Positions 25,212-34,297 of a DNA stretch of 49,573 bases are shown here, one piece after another. Made by a program: the position numbers and the translations under genes. The notes under the pieces were generated by a model that worked only from the letters and a program-made list of their open reading frames with translations, made no database searches and was not told the DNA's origin. The DNA is taken from positions 1 to 49,573 of the forward strand of contig JAPOVP010000004.1 of the NCBI GenBank assembly GCA_026708085.1. Direction: 5' to 3'. Source of the DNA: Caldilineaceae bacterium. GTDB taxonomy: Bacteria; Chloroflexota; Anaerolineae; Caldilineales; Caldilineaceae. Positions within the stretch are counted from its first letter, which is position 1, and the number at the start of each line of letters is the position of its first letter.

Positions 25212-26288
25212 TTACGAATCAACGCAGTCCGGCAGGGGATGGGGCTGGACGAGCACGCCCCCGTTTTCGTAGGATTCGATGGCGGCCCAGGTGTACTCCA
25301 GGGTTGCCAGGGCGTCGCGGCCCGAAGCCCGCAGTTCGCTCTTGGGCACTTCGTTGGTTACGTCTTCGAGAAAGGCGTGGATACGGCGGGGAAAGGTCTG
25401 GTCGAAGTCGGTGATACCGCTGTGTGTGACCCGCGGCGGGGGAGATCCTGCGGTGGTGGGGGCGGGCCAGTATGTGATTTTTTCGATGCAGTTTTCGATG
25501 CAGAAGGTGCCGCGCGTGCCGGCGACTTCAACGCTCCACCAGCCGCCGAGCCCGAAGGTGGCGTCGCCGCGCTGGCTGAGGAGGTAGCCGGCGGCGCCAC
25601 TGGCAAACTGGAGGTGGATGCTGGTGATAGAGAGCATGGGGTCGCCGGCTTCGACGCGGAAAGTGGGCCGGCTGAAAAAAGCCTGGACGTGGGTCACGTC
25701 GCCGCAGAAGTGGCGCATGATGGAGAAGGGGTGGGCCAGGAAGGCTTTCACGTGGAAGTAGGGGAAGCCGGCGACATTGGGGGCGCTATTCTTGCTGTAG
25801 GTATGCTCGCCGCCGTTGAAGCCCATTTTGAGCAGGCAGTAGACCGACTCGCCGATCTGGCCCTGCTCCATGTATTCCTGGGCTTTCTCCGCCGGGGGCG
25901 TAAAGTAGTGGTTGAGGTTGCAGCCGAGGTAAAGGTCCAACTCGGCGGCCTTGGCGACCATCTGGCGGGCCTCGTCGATCTGATTGGAGATCGGTTTTTC
26001 CACGAGCACGTGCTTGCCTGCCTCCAGGGCTTCCATGGTCGGTTCGAAGTGCCAGCTGCCGTTTTCGAAGCCGCCGGTGGAGACGTCGACAATGTCCAGC
26101 TCTTCGTGGCGCAGCATTTCGGCGAGGCTGGTGTAGCCGCGTACGCCGTGCATCTGCGCGGCCTCGTCGGCGCGCTCTTTGACGAGATCGCAGACGGCGA
26201 CGAGCTCGGCGAGGGGGTCCTGCGTATAGGCGCGTGCGTGTCTTTCACCGATGCCGCGGGCGCCGACGATTCCGACTTTGAGTGTCAT
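25212..26288 (-). CDS. Gfo/Idh/MocA-family oxidoreductase
   Basis: 358 residues. N-terminal Rossmann fold with GIVGARGIGERHARAY and, at about 97-99, the family's EKP motif (VLVEKPISNQ). The C-terminal domain holds HPFSIMRHFCGDV, with likely catalytic residues in the GPDxxH-like region. These NAD(P)-dependent enzymes oxidise or reduce sugars, inositols and amino sugars. ATG 26288 with AGGA upstream. It is the first gene of the six-gene minus-strand cluster with the duplicated GH32-DinB pairs, which points to a carbohydrate substrate. Confidence 0.9.
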   Translation of the reverse strand: MTLKVGIVGARGIGERHARAYTQDPLAELVAVCDLVKERADEAAQMHGVRGYTSLAEMLRHEELDIVDVSTGGFENGSWHFEPTMEALEAGKHVLVEKPISNQIDEARQMVAKAAELDLYLGCNLNHYFTPPAEKAQEYMEQGQIGESVYCLLKMGFNGGEHTYSKNSAPNVAGFPYFHVKAFLAHPFSIMRHFCGDVTHVQAFFSRPTFRVEAGDPMLSITSIHLQFASGAAGYLLSQRGDATFGLGGWWSVEVAGTRGTFCIENCIEKITYWPAPTTAGSPPPRVTHSGITDFDQTFPRRIHAFLEDVTNEVPKSELRASGRDALATLEYTWAAIESYENGGVLVQPHPLPDCVDS

Positions 26289-26672
26289 TTTCCTGTCCTG
26301 CGATTGACTGTATTGACTGAAGAGACGGAAATTCCTTCGCCAAGAATCAGTTACACCAGTTGATTACAAGATTTGGGCGTGCCGCCCGTGTGATCAACCT
26401 TACACCGACTGCGCGCATTCCACAAAGGTAGAGCTGACAATGTGCCTCTCGGATTCCCAGATACTCTCTTGCCAGCGTCAGCCTCAGTCCAATCAGTGGA
26501 CCTGCCCGCGCTGAGGCACAGGAGATTGGAAAACGCTCCAAGGTTCCCATTGGGACTGGAGGTTCCCCGGCAAGAGCATAGACCATCGCAGCCTCAATGA
26601 TTGGACCAAAAAGTGGAGCAGGCCAAAGGTGACTGAAGCAAGTAGAGGTCGGAAAATGGTGCAGCGTTTCCC
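26289..26672. other. Gene-free intergenic stretch
   Basis: Between the Gfo/Idh/MocA gene and the large membrane protein, both minus strand. It should hold the promoter of the Gfo/Idh/MocA cluster, but I could not place a convincing one. The open frames present are low in protein character. Nothing else seen. Confidence 0.5.
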
Positions 26673-28781
26673 CTACTGACCGGGGGGCCGAAGTTGGACG
26701 CGCCCCAGTGCGGTCTCCGGCTGCCAGACGCCCACTTCGACAGTTGGTGTAGACGTCTCCAGATCGTAGACGACAAGACGCAGTTCGTATTCGCCTGCGG
26801 TCAGCTCATTTGGAATATCAAGCTTGAAAACCGTACTTACCGGTTGGGTCGGCCACAGACTCGTGGTAAGCGTATATTTGTAGGGTTTCCTCAAAACATG
26901 ATCACTCTGAAAGACCTTGACGTCATCACCGTTGTACAGGCGTAGGGATATAGAGTAATCAACCGCCAGTTCCGGTGCGGTTCGCCACAACATGCCAACC
27001 TTTAGAGAGCGACTTTGTTCTGCGTCGAACCGCTGCCGCCTCGGCAATTTTATGCGACTTGAACCCAAGGCCAGCCCTTCCAGGGTGATGCCTCCATCAT
27101 AGACGACTGGACTCGGCAGGTCTTCGAAGAGAACCCAAGGACGATTGCGAGAGATATCCACGTAGGAATCGACATGTATGCCGTCGAAATCTTCAGTGGC
27201 GACATAACTTCCATACTTATCCAAAAGAATGGTGAGGAAGTCGGCGATGTGGTTTGATCTCCACTCAATCGTAGGAGACCAGTCAACCCAGTTCACGACT
27301 TTCACAGTTGAAACATCCCCTATTTCTGCCAGCGACGCTTTGATGCGATGGTCAAGGTCTGACACGTCAGGGTAGGTTCTCACAACTGATGTTGCCCCTT
27401 GATAAAGATAGTCAAAGGCATCATGCCGCTGGTGGGTGATGAAGTAGACTGTATCTTTCTCCTCAGGCCGCGCGTTCAACCTCTGGGCGAAAGTTGGCCA
27501 GATCATATCGTAGTGGTAGAAACTGTCGGCCATCCGCTTGGCGAACACGGCTCGATATGTGCCGGCGCCCTGAATCGCAATCACGACGCTGATTGCAATT
27601 CCAAAGATCGACGCCCAGGTTTTGGCTCCCACCAACTTGCGAGACGCTGACCACTGGAACGTCTCCCACAGGCCGACCGCCACCAGCAGATAGATAGCCG
27701 GCACTGCGCCGACCATGCGCATCGTGTTTTTGGTATCGGCCAGAAACGCAGGCATGAACAGCAGCCCCACCCAGAGCAACAGGAGACGACAGGCCGGCCT
27801 CCGGTTCCACCGCCACACTGCGATCGCCACGCCCAGCCAGAAGAAGAGCGCTTCCCATCCATTCAGCGTCACAGCGTGCTCAAAGGGAGAACAGCAGCCG
27901 GCCAGGAGGCGAAAACTGAATTTCGCAAGAATCTCCCACACATGGACTGTCAGGATCTTCGCCAGAGTCAATACGGGGGCGCCCTGATATTCACGGAAGA
28001 TAAAGAGCATCTGGATGCGTTCATTGAAAAAGAGGTCGGGATGCCGAATGTAGTGGAGGAGAATTGGGGCAGCTACCAGCCCGGCAACGCCTGTGAAAGC
28101 GGCTGCCCAAAGAAGGTCGGTTTGCATTCTCTTCAGGAATACAGAGCGAAGTGGCAACAGAAAGCTGGTACCGAAAAAGAGGAAGAGAAAGGGGACAAAA
28201 CGCGCGGGATAATAGACGTAGGGCAATAGCCCCGCGCACGCTCCGGCCAGCATGACTGCCCACCAGCGACGTCGCGTCCATCCCCACCACAGCAGGGCCA
28301 GACATAGGGCAAGGAAGAATGGCAGAAAGCTGCCCCGATAGGCAGTGCGCCCCAGTATCGTCTGGCCAAGCGACACGGCCAGCAGACCGGATGCAGCGCC
28401 TCCAACCATCAGGCCGCGTTGCCGCGTCTCCCGCCCGCGCTCGTCCCATCCGAACAGTAAACGCCCTAGCCAGAAAACCACACAGACAGTGCATATGCCG
28501 GCCAGAGCCGTAGGCAATCGGAGCGCCAGCGGCGTGCGGCCCAGGAAATTCGTCGCCAACGCTATCAGATAGATGCCCAGCCCATCCTTGTCTCCAAATG
28601 TCAGAGCGTGTTCGCCCTGCAGAACCTGGAGAGCGTATATTCCGTTCCAGCCTTCGTCGAACTTCAGCCCGGGCTCGAGTTCGTGCAGTCGATAGAGCCG
28701 CAAGAACAGGGCGATTACAGTGAACGCCAGAAGAACCAGGAAGGGCGTTAGCTCTACCCTGTCAGTCTTGAATCGGAGCAT
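26673..28781 (-). CDS. Large GT-C (family 39/PMT-like) glycosyltransferase
   Basis: 702 residues. An N-terminal membrane part of about 10-12 hydrophobic spans begins with a short cytoplasmic tail and a first span, followed by the loop sequence FDEGWNGIYAL, whose Asp-Glu is the typical position of the GT-C catalytic acid. From about residue 430 on, a soluble C-terminal part of about 270 residues has beta-sandwich-like segments. This is the layout of polyprenyl-phosphate-sugar mannosyltransferase-like proteins. The gene is not clearly linked to its neighbours. ATG 28781. Confidence 0.75.
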   Translation of the reverse strand: MLRFKTDRVELTPFLVLLAFTVIALFLRLYRLHELEPGLKFDEGWNGIYALQVLQGEHALTFGDKDGLGIYLIALATNFLGRTPLALRLPTALAGICTVCVVFWLGRLLFGWDERGRETRQRGLMVGGAASGLLAVSLGQTILGRTAYRGSFLPFFLALCLALLWWGWTRRRWWAVMLAGACAGLLPYVYYPARFVPFLFLFFGTSFLLPLRSVFLKRMQTDLLWAAAFTGVAGLVAAPILLHYIRHPDLFFNERIQMLFIFREYQGAPVLTLAKILTVHVWEILAKFSFRLLAGCCSPFEHAVTLNGWEALFFWLGVAIAVWRWNRRPACRLLLLWVGLLFMPAFLADTKNTMRMVGAVPAIYLLVAVGLWETFQWSASRKLVGAKTWASIFGIAISVVIAIQGAGTYRAVFAKRMADSFYHYDMIWPTFAQRLNARPEEKDTVYFITHQRHDAFDYLYQGATSVVRTYPDVSDLDHRIKASLAEIGDVSTVKVVNWVDWSPTIEWRSNHIADFLTILLDKYGSYVATEDFDGIHVDSYVDISRNRPWVLFEDLPSPVVYDGGITLEGLALGSSRIKLPRRQRFDAEQSRSLKVGMLWRTAPELAVDYSISLRLYNGDDVKVFQSDHVLRKPYKYTLTTSLWPTQPVSTVFKLDIPNELTAGEYELRLVVYDLETSTPTVEVGVWQPETALGRVQLRPPGQ

Positions 28782-28885
28782 TTGAGGGGGTGTCGCAGAT
28801 CAAGGCGTGCAGGATGGAGAGGGCGGGCGGAGCCGATAGTCTTTCGGCACAGGCCGCCTGCCTCCTTCCTCTGCCACTTGCGGTA

Positions 28886-29842
28886 TTAGGCCACGGCCGC
28901 GGCGAAGAGTGCTTTCAGGTAGCCGATGGAGTAGGCCCAGCCGACGTCGCGGGTCTCATTGTCGCCGGGCAGGTCGGGAATGTGATCGGGGTTGATGTAG
29001 CCGCTGAAGCCGACGTTGCGCAGTTCGCGCAGGATGCGGGCCATGTTCAGGTCACCGTCGTCGAGGAGGGTCTCTTCGAAGCCGCCGGCGGTGGCGAGGC
29101 TGCCGCGCACGTTTCGCATGTGGAGCATGAAGAGCTTGCCCTTGCGCCCGTAGTTGTTGATCTCGTCGATCACGAGTGAGCTGCCGCCGGCTTCGGAGCG
29201 GGTGCCGATACAGTAGACGTAGCCGACGTTGGGGCTGGGGAAGGCGTCTATGATGCGGTGGAAGCCGATGCCGCCGAAGGGCGTGTCGATGTTGGGGGTA
29301 TCGGAGGGGTGGACGGCCAGCTTGATGTCGTACTCCTCGGCGATGGGTGTGAGGCGCTCGAAGGCGACGCAGAAGCGGTCCCACCAGCGCTCCAGTTCGG
29401 CGCGCGAGGGGATGTCGTGAGGTCCCCGCACAAGAGTCTCGGCGCGGGCAAGGTAGCCGCCGCGGTGTTTGGTGCGGTATTGCTCCATCATCTGCGGGAA
29501 GACGTCGCCCTCGACGCGCTGGCGGGCGATGGGGATTCTGGCCCGGCCGTAGACTTCGAGGGCTTTGGCGGCGTTATTCAGCTCGTCTTCGGCGCCGACG
29601 CGCTCATCGATGAAGGTATGTGTGAGGGTGGGGAGGGTGACGCGGTTGATGTCGATGCCGAAGGAGCGCACCCGCTTGCGTAGGGCGCGCACTGCATCCA
29701 GGTCCGGGTAGCCCTGTTCGGTGACGCCGGGCATGTCGGCGTCGCGGCCGAAGTCAATGGCGTCGGCGCCGAGGGCGACTTTCTGGAGGAGCCACTGGTC
29801 GGTTAGTTCAGCGTCGTGCTTGAAGACTGAGATGCGTAGCAT
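28886..29842 (-). CDS. Mannonate dehydratase (UxuA)-like TIM-barrel enzyme
   Basis: About 318 residues. Segments expected of mannonate dehydratase: AVHPSDTPN (metal-binding His), FMLHMRNVRGS (His-Arg-Asn loop), INPDHIPDLPGD (Asp-His) and the C-terminal GWAYSIGYLKALF. The enzyme converts D-mannonate to 2-dehydro-3-deoxy-D-gluconate. Its length is slightly shorter than the E. coli protein. The start at 29842 (MLRISVFKH) has AAGGA upstream; a longer start at 29881 is unlikely. It is not in an operon with other uronate genes, although the Gfo/Idh/MocA and GH32 genes nearby fit a sugar context. Confidence 0.83.
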   Translation of the reverse strand: MLRISVFKHDAELTDQWLLQKVALGADAIDFGRDADMPGVTEQGYPDLDAVRALRKRVRSFGIDINRVTLPTLTHTFIDERVGAEDELNNAAKALEVYGRARIPIARQRVEGDVFPQMMEQYRTKHRGGYLARAETLVRGPHDIPSRAELERWWDRFCVAFERLTPIAEEYDIKLAVHPSDTPNIDTPFGGIGFHRIIDAFPSPNVGYVYCIGTRSEAGGSSLVIDEINNYGRKGKLFMLHMRNVRGSLATAGGFEETLLDDGDLNMARILRELRNVGFSGYINPDHIPDLPGDNETRDVGWAYSIGYLKALFAAAVA

Positions 29843-29968
29843 TTCTTTGTCCTTATTTGGAGACTGGCGCAGCGGCTCCATCCGGTGGCTTTTTCTGGCT
29901 GGAACGTCCGCGCAAGAAGAGAATGGGAGCCCATCATAACGCGTTCATATAGCATTATGGCAGGGCAT

Positions 29969-30205
29969 TCAACGATCTGAGAGTGTGTTTTCGGCTTTAG
30001 CGAATGAAAGCATCTTCGCCTGTAAGGACCCCACAACTGAATCCCGAATGAACTCACTGGCGTTCAGAATTTCGAACCCGATGAGTTCTCCATCTTCGTT
30101 CAGTTCGGCCGTTATATTGGTTCCAAGCTCCATGCTGCCCTTTTCCGGTCCATCAAAGATCTTCAGATGCAGTATGTCTTCTTGCTCAAAATAGACCATC
30201 TTCAT
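29969..30205 (-). CDS. DUF2283-family small protein
   Basis: About 78 residues beginning MKMVYFEQEDILHLKIF. It shows the DUF2283 shape: a short strand pair, then ITAELNEDGELIGFEILNASEF (the D-G-x-x-x-GxEIL-AS signature). These proteins are of unknown function and often accompany toxin-antitoxin or mobile regions. I prefer the ATG at 30205 over a TTG at 30220; the ATG at 30199 is also possible. 40 bp separate it from the HAD gene upstream. Confidence 0.7.
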   Translation of the reverse strand: MKMVYFEQEDILHLKIFDGPEKGSMELGTNITAELNEDGELIGFEILNASEFIRDSVVGSLQAKMLSFAKAENTLSDR

Positions 30206-30244
30206 CCTGTAAGAGGGCAAACCTTGCTTTCGAGTTGTTTCATC

Positions 30245-30934
30245 TCAAAAGCGCATGTCACATAGATCCTTGATTTCATTAACAGTAGGGCCCCGCCAGT
30301 TTTCCACTTCGGGACGATGGCTGTCGTAGACATCAGTCAGGTCGGTCCGCTTCAGCACGGGTCGCATGCCTACTGCTGCGGCGCCGGTCAGCTCCTGGCT
30401 GCTGCCGTCGCCGACATAGATACATTCGTGCGGTTCTAACTCCATGCGTTTGCAGGTTCGTTGATAGATGGCGCTTGAAGGCTTCTTTATGTGCTCTTCA
30501 CAGGAGAATATTGGTGTGTCAATGAAGCGGGCCAGTGGAGATTGGGGGAATAGAAGCGGGACAGGAGGGGCACAGTCGCTGATCAGGCCAAGCCGGTATC
30601 CTCTTTCCTTCAGTTTGCATAACGCTTCCAGAACCTCCGGCTCTGGCGCGATTGCGTTGGCAACGAATTCATAATGGAAGGCGGCAGCTTGCGCGATTTG
30701 TGCCTTGTCCGCGTGGACACCTGTGCGACTGCAGATATTGGAGATAAGGTGCTCGAAGGAACTGTAGCGCCCAAGGCAGCTGTCGTGCAAGGTTTCCCCC
30801 ATGAGCCGCCAAAATTCTGCATAGGGAATGCTGACGGCCGCGGCCATCTGCGCGTTGACCCGGTCGTATTCCCGGCGGGTGAAGCTGCAGACCAGGGTGC
30901 CGAACAGGTCGAAGATGACGGCTCGATAGGGCAT
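30245..30934 (-). CDS. HAD-superfamily hydrolase
   Basis: 229 residues. Motif I VIFDLFGTLV (nucleophile Asp9), motif II in LGLISDCAPP, motif III Lys in HIKKPSSAIY and motif IV YVGDGSSQEL. The DxF form of motif I (DLF instead of DxD) is the haloacid-dehalogenase-like IA group, but many such proteins are phosphatases. The substrate is unknown. The ATG at 30934 is preferred to a TTG at 30946. The gene lies at the edge of the AT-richer island. Confidence 0.88.
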   Translation of the reverse strand: MPYRAVIFDLFGTLVCSFTRREYDRVNAQMAAAVSIPYAEFWRLMGETLHDSCLGRYSSFEHLISNICSRTGVHADKAQIAQAAAFHYEFVANAIAPEPEVLEALCKLKERGYRLGLISDCAPPVPLLFPQSPLARFIDTPIFSCEEHIKKPSSAIYQRTCKRMELEPHECIYVGDGSSQELTGAAAVGMRPVLKRTDLTDVYDSHRPEVENWRGPTVNEIKDLCDMRF

Positions 30935-30961
30935 TCTGATTCTCAAGGGTGATCTTGCGCC

Positions 30962-31171
30962 TTACGAGGTTAGGAAGTCAAAGACGTTGGCCAGGTTGGA
31001 GGTGCTTGATTTGTATATCTCTGTGTACTGGCAGCGGGTGCAGGTGACGGTGGTGAATTTCTTGTTCTGGACGTCGAAGATTTTGGCGAGTGTGCCGCCG
31101 GTGGCCTGGAAGATATCGGTTTCGAACTCGAGGTTTTCGCATTTGGGGCAGGCCCACTTTTTGTGGCGCAT
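30962..31171 (-). CDS. Small zinc-ribbon protein (DUF2082-like)
   Basis: About 69 residues: MRHKKWACPKCEN, then TGGTLAKIFDVQNKKFTTVT, then CTRCQYTEIYK. Two CxxC pairs make a zinc ribbon of the kind called DUF2082/zinc_ribbon_13, a nucleic-acid-binding-like family of unknown role. The ATG at 31171 is taken because homology-like sequence begins there; a longer in-frame start at 31243 overlaps the end of the frameshifted gene. Short genes of this kind often sit beside DNA-modification systems. Confidence 0.78.
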   Translation of the reverse strand: MRHKKWACPKCENLEFETDIFQATGGTLAKIFDVQNKKFTTVTCTRCQYTEIYKSSTSNLANVFDFLTS

Positions 31172-31249
31172 GGGTTTCTGTGTTCCAGATTCACGATACT
31201 CATTGCAAAACAACTGGTGCGAAGATGTCCTGCAATGAATCATTGTCGG

Positions 31250-31959
31250 CTATTGGATTCTTTCTTTCAATTTTATCGCGTTTGTCAACGCCGCGGCTTC
31301 AACTCTAAAGGCATTAAATTCCTGAATATTGGTATTCCTTATACCTATCTGATACTCTATTCCTCCCCGATGCTGATGACTAAGAAAATCATTCTGTTTG
31401 ACCTCTTCGTTGGACAATACCCAGTAAACGATTTTATCGACCCACACACCGACAAAAACAAAAACGTCGCCTACATCGAGCTTTATCTGCTGAAAGTTCA
31501 TCCAAATGGCGCTTCTGTCCCCCAGTGCAATGCTCTAGACGCCATTTCGCCACTTCTGCTATTGTCAATGGCTCGAGCGGTCTTGACTTCCACCCGTATG
31601 CCTTCGAACCATAGGTCATACTGACCCTCATACTCTGGGTCGAGATTCTTGTCTGCTTTCTGAAATCTTGCATCAAGGTTCAAGAGGTGACTTTCGCCCC
31701 AACCTTGGCCGAATGTTCTGGGGGCAAGATTGAAGAGGTCAAGGTAACGATTGGCCGAAACATAATTGTCGCGAAGCGCTTCATATTCTAGGAAAGTAAT
31801 CACGCCACGATCGACCATAAAGGTAATAATGTATTCGTATTCATTGAACGGGAACACCGATGCAAGGCTTTCCAGCCTCGCCTGCAACATTTCTCGATTG
31901 CCAAAATCCAAAGAGTCTATAAGTCGCTCAAGGTAGGAACGTAGTTCTGCCTGGTCCAT
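31250..31959 (-). pseudogene. Frameshifted restriction-endonuclease-like gene
   Basis: Two frames join into a protein of about 236 residues. The first (31959 to 31501) holds a PD-(D/E)XK-like core: Asp115 (YDLWFEG), then IRVEVKTARA with Glu124 and Lys126. It ends after ...GTEAPFG at a TGA. The second frame (from 31501) continues WMNFQQIKLDVGDVFVFVGVW and IEYQIGIRNTNI, which reads as the natural C-terminal half. The shift falls at a run of T (minus strand, 31506-31504), where one extra T would restore PFWMNFQQ. The methyltransferase gene ends at the start codon (TGATG overlap), the usual layout of a type II system. As written the enzyme is probably inactive unless the base is missing by error or slippage. 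Confidence 0.75.
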
Positions 31960-32993
31960 CAGGAAGTTGCTTCTTTCGCATCGATCTCAGGAAAGGGGCT
32001 GTGCCATTGCCATCCGGTTCTTCCGGTTTTCCGGAAATGCTCCAGACGTCGTATCGCGATCTCAGCAAAAATGGGGTCAATGTCGAAGGTGTAAACCCTT
32101 CGCCGGGATAGCTCGCCAGCAATTAGTGTCGTGCCAGAATGGGCGAAAAAATCAACGGCTAGATCATTTTCCTGGCTGCAAGACTGTATGATTCGTTGAA
32201 TCGCCTTCAAGGGCTTCTGAGCGTAGCAGCCAGGCACGTTCTCCTCCATCCGATAAAATACCTGCTGAACGTCGACCCAGACATTGCCTGGACGTATCGT
32301 TTCAGACTTACTTCTCTCACGATTTTCTGTCCGACGACCATCCACTTCCTTATAGTAACCCCGCAATATTCTTGGAATATCCGTATAAGTAACGTTGAAA
32401 TCAGGATTGCCCTTTACATAGTGTAGCAGTTCCTGTCGAACCCACATCCAGTTCTTCTGGGTACCGTAGCCCCGCTGATTGCGGACGGTTATGAGATTCC
32501 TTGGACTTAAGTCACGGAATTCCCGCATCAGAACCATAAAGTCCGGTAGAGGCTGAAAATTATCCTTATAGTCGGCACCGATCCAGACGTAGAGATGTGC
32601 ATTCGGCTTGGCGAACTGAAGCGCATTAGCTACCCAATTCTGGGAGAAATCAAGATAAGAAGCGAGGTCTATCTTTGAGAGATTGGCTGTATTAGCATTG
32701 CCGACCATGACATTATACGGGGGATCGTTTATGAAAAGCCCAGCCTTCTCGCCGTTCATTATTTGGTCTACGTCCACATGCTTTGCCGCGTCGAGGACAC
32801 CAACCCTATGGCCACTGATCGAATCCTCCCAGATATCTCCGTGCTTTAGCCGGCAGAAGGAAAGCAACTGTTCTCTAAGTTTGACATCCGTGTCAATCCT
32901 TTTCAGTCGTTCGGTCGTTGTCCCTTTTTTCGCCCGTGAGACAGATCGAACATCATCTGTGGGGAAAAGAGTTGTTTGTTGTGATCGTGTCAT
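31959..32993 (-). CDS. Site-specific DNA methyltransferase, beta class
   Basis: 344 residues. Motif IV comes first as INDPPYNV (Asp90-Tyr93); motif I comes near the C-terminus as DFFAHSGTTLIAGEL (about 281-294), an AdoMet loop form usual in this group. This order (IV, target-recognition region, I) is the beta class of amino-methyltransferases. DPPY rather than SPPY favours N6-adenine over N4-cytosine, but does not prove it. The variable middle (about 190-260) should hold target recognition. ATG 32993 with AGGAC upstream. Its stop overlaps the start of the endonuclease-like gene by one base, so they are coupled. Confidence 0.92.
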   Translation of the reverse strand: MTRSQQTTLFPTDDVRSVSRAKKGTTTERLKRIDTDVKLREQLLSFCRLKHGDIWEDSISGHRVGVLDAAKHVDVDQIMNGEKAGLFINDPPYNVMVGNANTANLSKIDLASYLDFSQNWVANALQFAKPNAHLYVWIGADYKDNFQPLPDFMVLMREFRDLSPRNLITVRNQRGYGTQKNWMWVRQELLHYVKGNPDFNVTYTDIPRILRGYYKEVDGRRTENRERSKSETIRPGNVWVDVQQVFYRMEENVPGCYAQKPLKAIQRIIQSCSQENDLAVDFFAHSGTTLIAGELSRRRVYTFDIDPIFAEIAIRRLEHFRKTGRTGWQWHSPFPEIDAKEATS

Positions 32994-33077
32994 TTTGAAG
33001 AGTCCTATGGCAGGATTCGTCCAGAAAGACCGGCAGCAGTAAGATGTCGCGGCATACCGTTTAAGCGAGGCACTAGG

Positions 33078-33860
33078 TCAGTCTACTTCTTCACGAAAAA
33101 TCTGACCGACATTGTAGGCGAACACGTCAAGTGTTGCTGCCAAGTGATTCTGTGCGCAGAAGGATTTTACCGTAGCCCACGTGAGATAGCCGTAATTGGA
33201 CGGGTCCCACTCGGGCACGGTTGGGAGTTGAACGTTGCGTAACCTGTTAACAAAGAAATCTGCGACCCGTTTGTCGGAGTCAGGTACCAGGGCCAAATAG
33301 AAAACGTTATCGGTATGTTGTTGAATTCGCTTTGCAGTGCAAAGAACGACAGGATTCTTGCCGATCTTTCTAATGTTGTGAGGCGACTCTGAACTGAATG
33401 ACCATGACGGAAATTCTATACCTCTTTGCAGGGCATCAATTCCGTTTCCGTTGAGTGCGGAGACGAACCTTTGTTTATGATAAAGCTGAGTGAAGATGTT
33501 TGAGGAAAAAGACTTATCTGTCAGTGACTTCTGATTCACACCAACCTCAAACTTGTCAAACTCATCAGAAAGCTTCCAATCGCGGGCTTGGGCCAGGACC
33601 TTGGCTTCGACGAAAATTGCGTAGTTCAAGGCATCCGAGGATACGAGGAAGATCGCATCTGAATCACCGAATCCTCCTCTCCTGGCAAAGGATTGTTCGA
33701 CAAAGATTGTAGCTGCACCAGATGATGGCCTATCGCGGGTCAGAGGGAACCTGGCCATCGAAATAAGACGATTAAACAGAGTTGCGCCATTGTCGGCGTA
33801 CAGAATCTCGTAGAGGAGCGAATTCAAGATTCCACGTTCCGAGTAACCATATACTTTCAT
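33078..33860 (-). CDS. Unknown protein with PD-(D/E)XK-like motif
   Basis: 260 residues from ATG 33860 (MKVYGYSERGILNSLLYEI). Near residues 64-90 lies GFGDSDAIFLV (Asp66, Asp68) and, 16 residues on, IFVEAKVLAQ (Glu85, Lys87), the spacing and hydrophobic strands of a PD-(D/E)XK nuclease core. No other domain is seen. It sits between a zinc-ribbon membrane protein and the methyltransferase on the same strand (84 bp before the latter), with AT-rich codon use like the methyltransferase. It could be a second nuclease, a restriction-system regulator or an anti-phage protein. The longer in-frame start at 33968 overlaps the neighbour and is rejected. Confidence 0.65.
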   Translation of the reverse strand: MKVYGYSERGILNSLLYEILYADNGATLFNRLISMARFPLTRDRPSSGAATIFVEQSFARRGGFGDSDAIFLVSSDALNYAIFVEAKVLAQARDWKLSDEFDKFEVGVNQKSLTDKSFSSNIFTQLYHKQRFVSALNGNGIDALQRGIEFPSWSFSSESPHNIRKIGKNPVVLCTAKRIQQHTDNVFYLALVPDSDKRVADFFVNRLRNVQLPTVPEWDPSNYGYLTWATVKSFCAQNHLAATLDVFAYNVGQIFREEVD

Positions 33861-33868
33861 AGGCCGCT

Positions 33869-34234
33869 TCAGCGCATGTAGATCGAATGGGATGACGACT
33901 GGTCCCCGCCGAAGCCCTCGCCGCAGTAGCGGCATTTGATCGCTTCGGCCCTGATCAGCTCGGCGCAATAGGGGCAGTACTGCATCTCGCCGCGCTGGAC
34001 CATTCTTTGCTCAAGGACTGGCTGATTTTTGGGGACGACGAGCGCCAGAATGAAGCTCACCGGTGCCAGAACAATCCCAAACATGAGCCAAGCGCACCCA
34101 CCTCGCCCTTTGTTTGTCGCAACGACCGCGCTCAGGATTCCCAAGAGAAGCCAAACGGCCGCGACTGGGGCACCTATAGTAAGTAACTCTGTTTGCCCGA
34201 GCAACCCGGACAGATCAAATGGTAGAAAGTCCAT
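33869..34234 (-). CDS. Membrane protein with C-terminal zinc ribbon
   Basis: 121 residues. Two hydrophobic spans (about 17-36 and 46-68), then a zinc-ribbon segment MQYCPYCAELIRAEAIKCRYCGEGF with two CxxC pairs. The order of membrane anchor then ribbon is common in small proteins of unknown function. Strong GGAGAGGAAT upstream of ATG 34234. Eight bases separate its stop from the chosen start of the nuclease-like gene, so the two are probably co-translated. Confidence 0.7.
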   Translation of the reverse strand: MDFLPFDLSGLLGQTELLTIGAPVAAVWLLLGILSAVVATNKGRGGCAWLMFGIVLAPVSFILALVVPKNQPVLEQRMVQRGEMQYCPYCAELIRAEAIKCRYCGEGFGGDQSSSHSIYMR

Positions 34235-34297
34235 TATTGATTCCTCTCCTCAAGGCAGATAAGTCTCATGCCATTTCAGGCAGAACGCGATCGGTTT

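Noticed and set aside
25191..26363. A 390-residue plus-strand frame opposite the Gfo/Idh/MocA gene
   Set aside because: Antisense shadow of a gene with clear Rossmann and EKP motifs.
31250..31501. Treating the second half of the endonuclease-like gene as a separate ATG-started gene
   Set aside because: The ATG sits at the frame break and the sequence reads as a natural continuation; one T restores a single protein. It remains possible but less likely.
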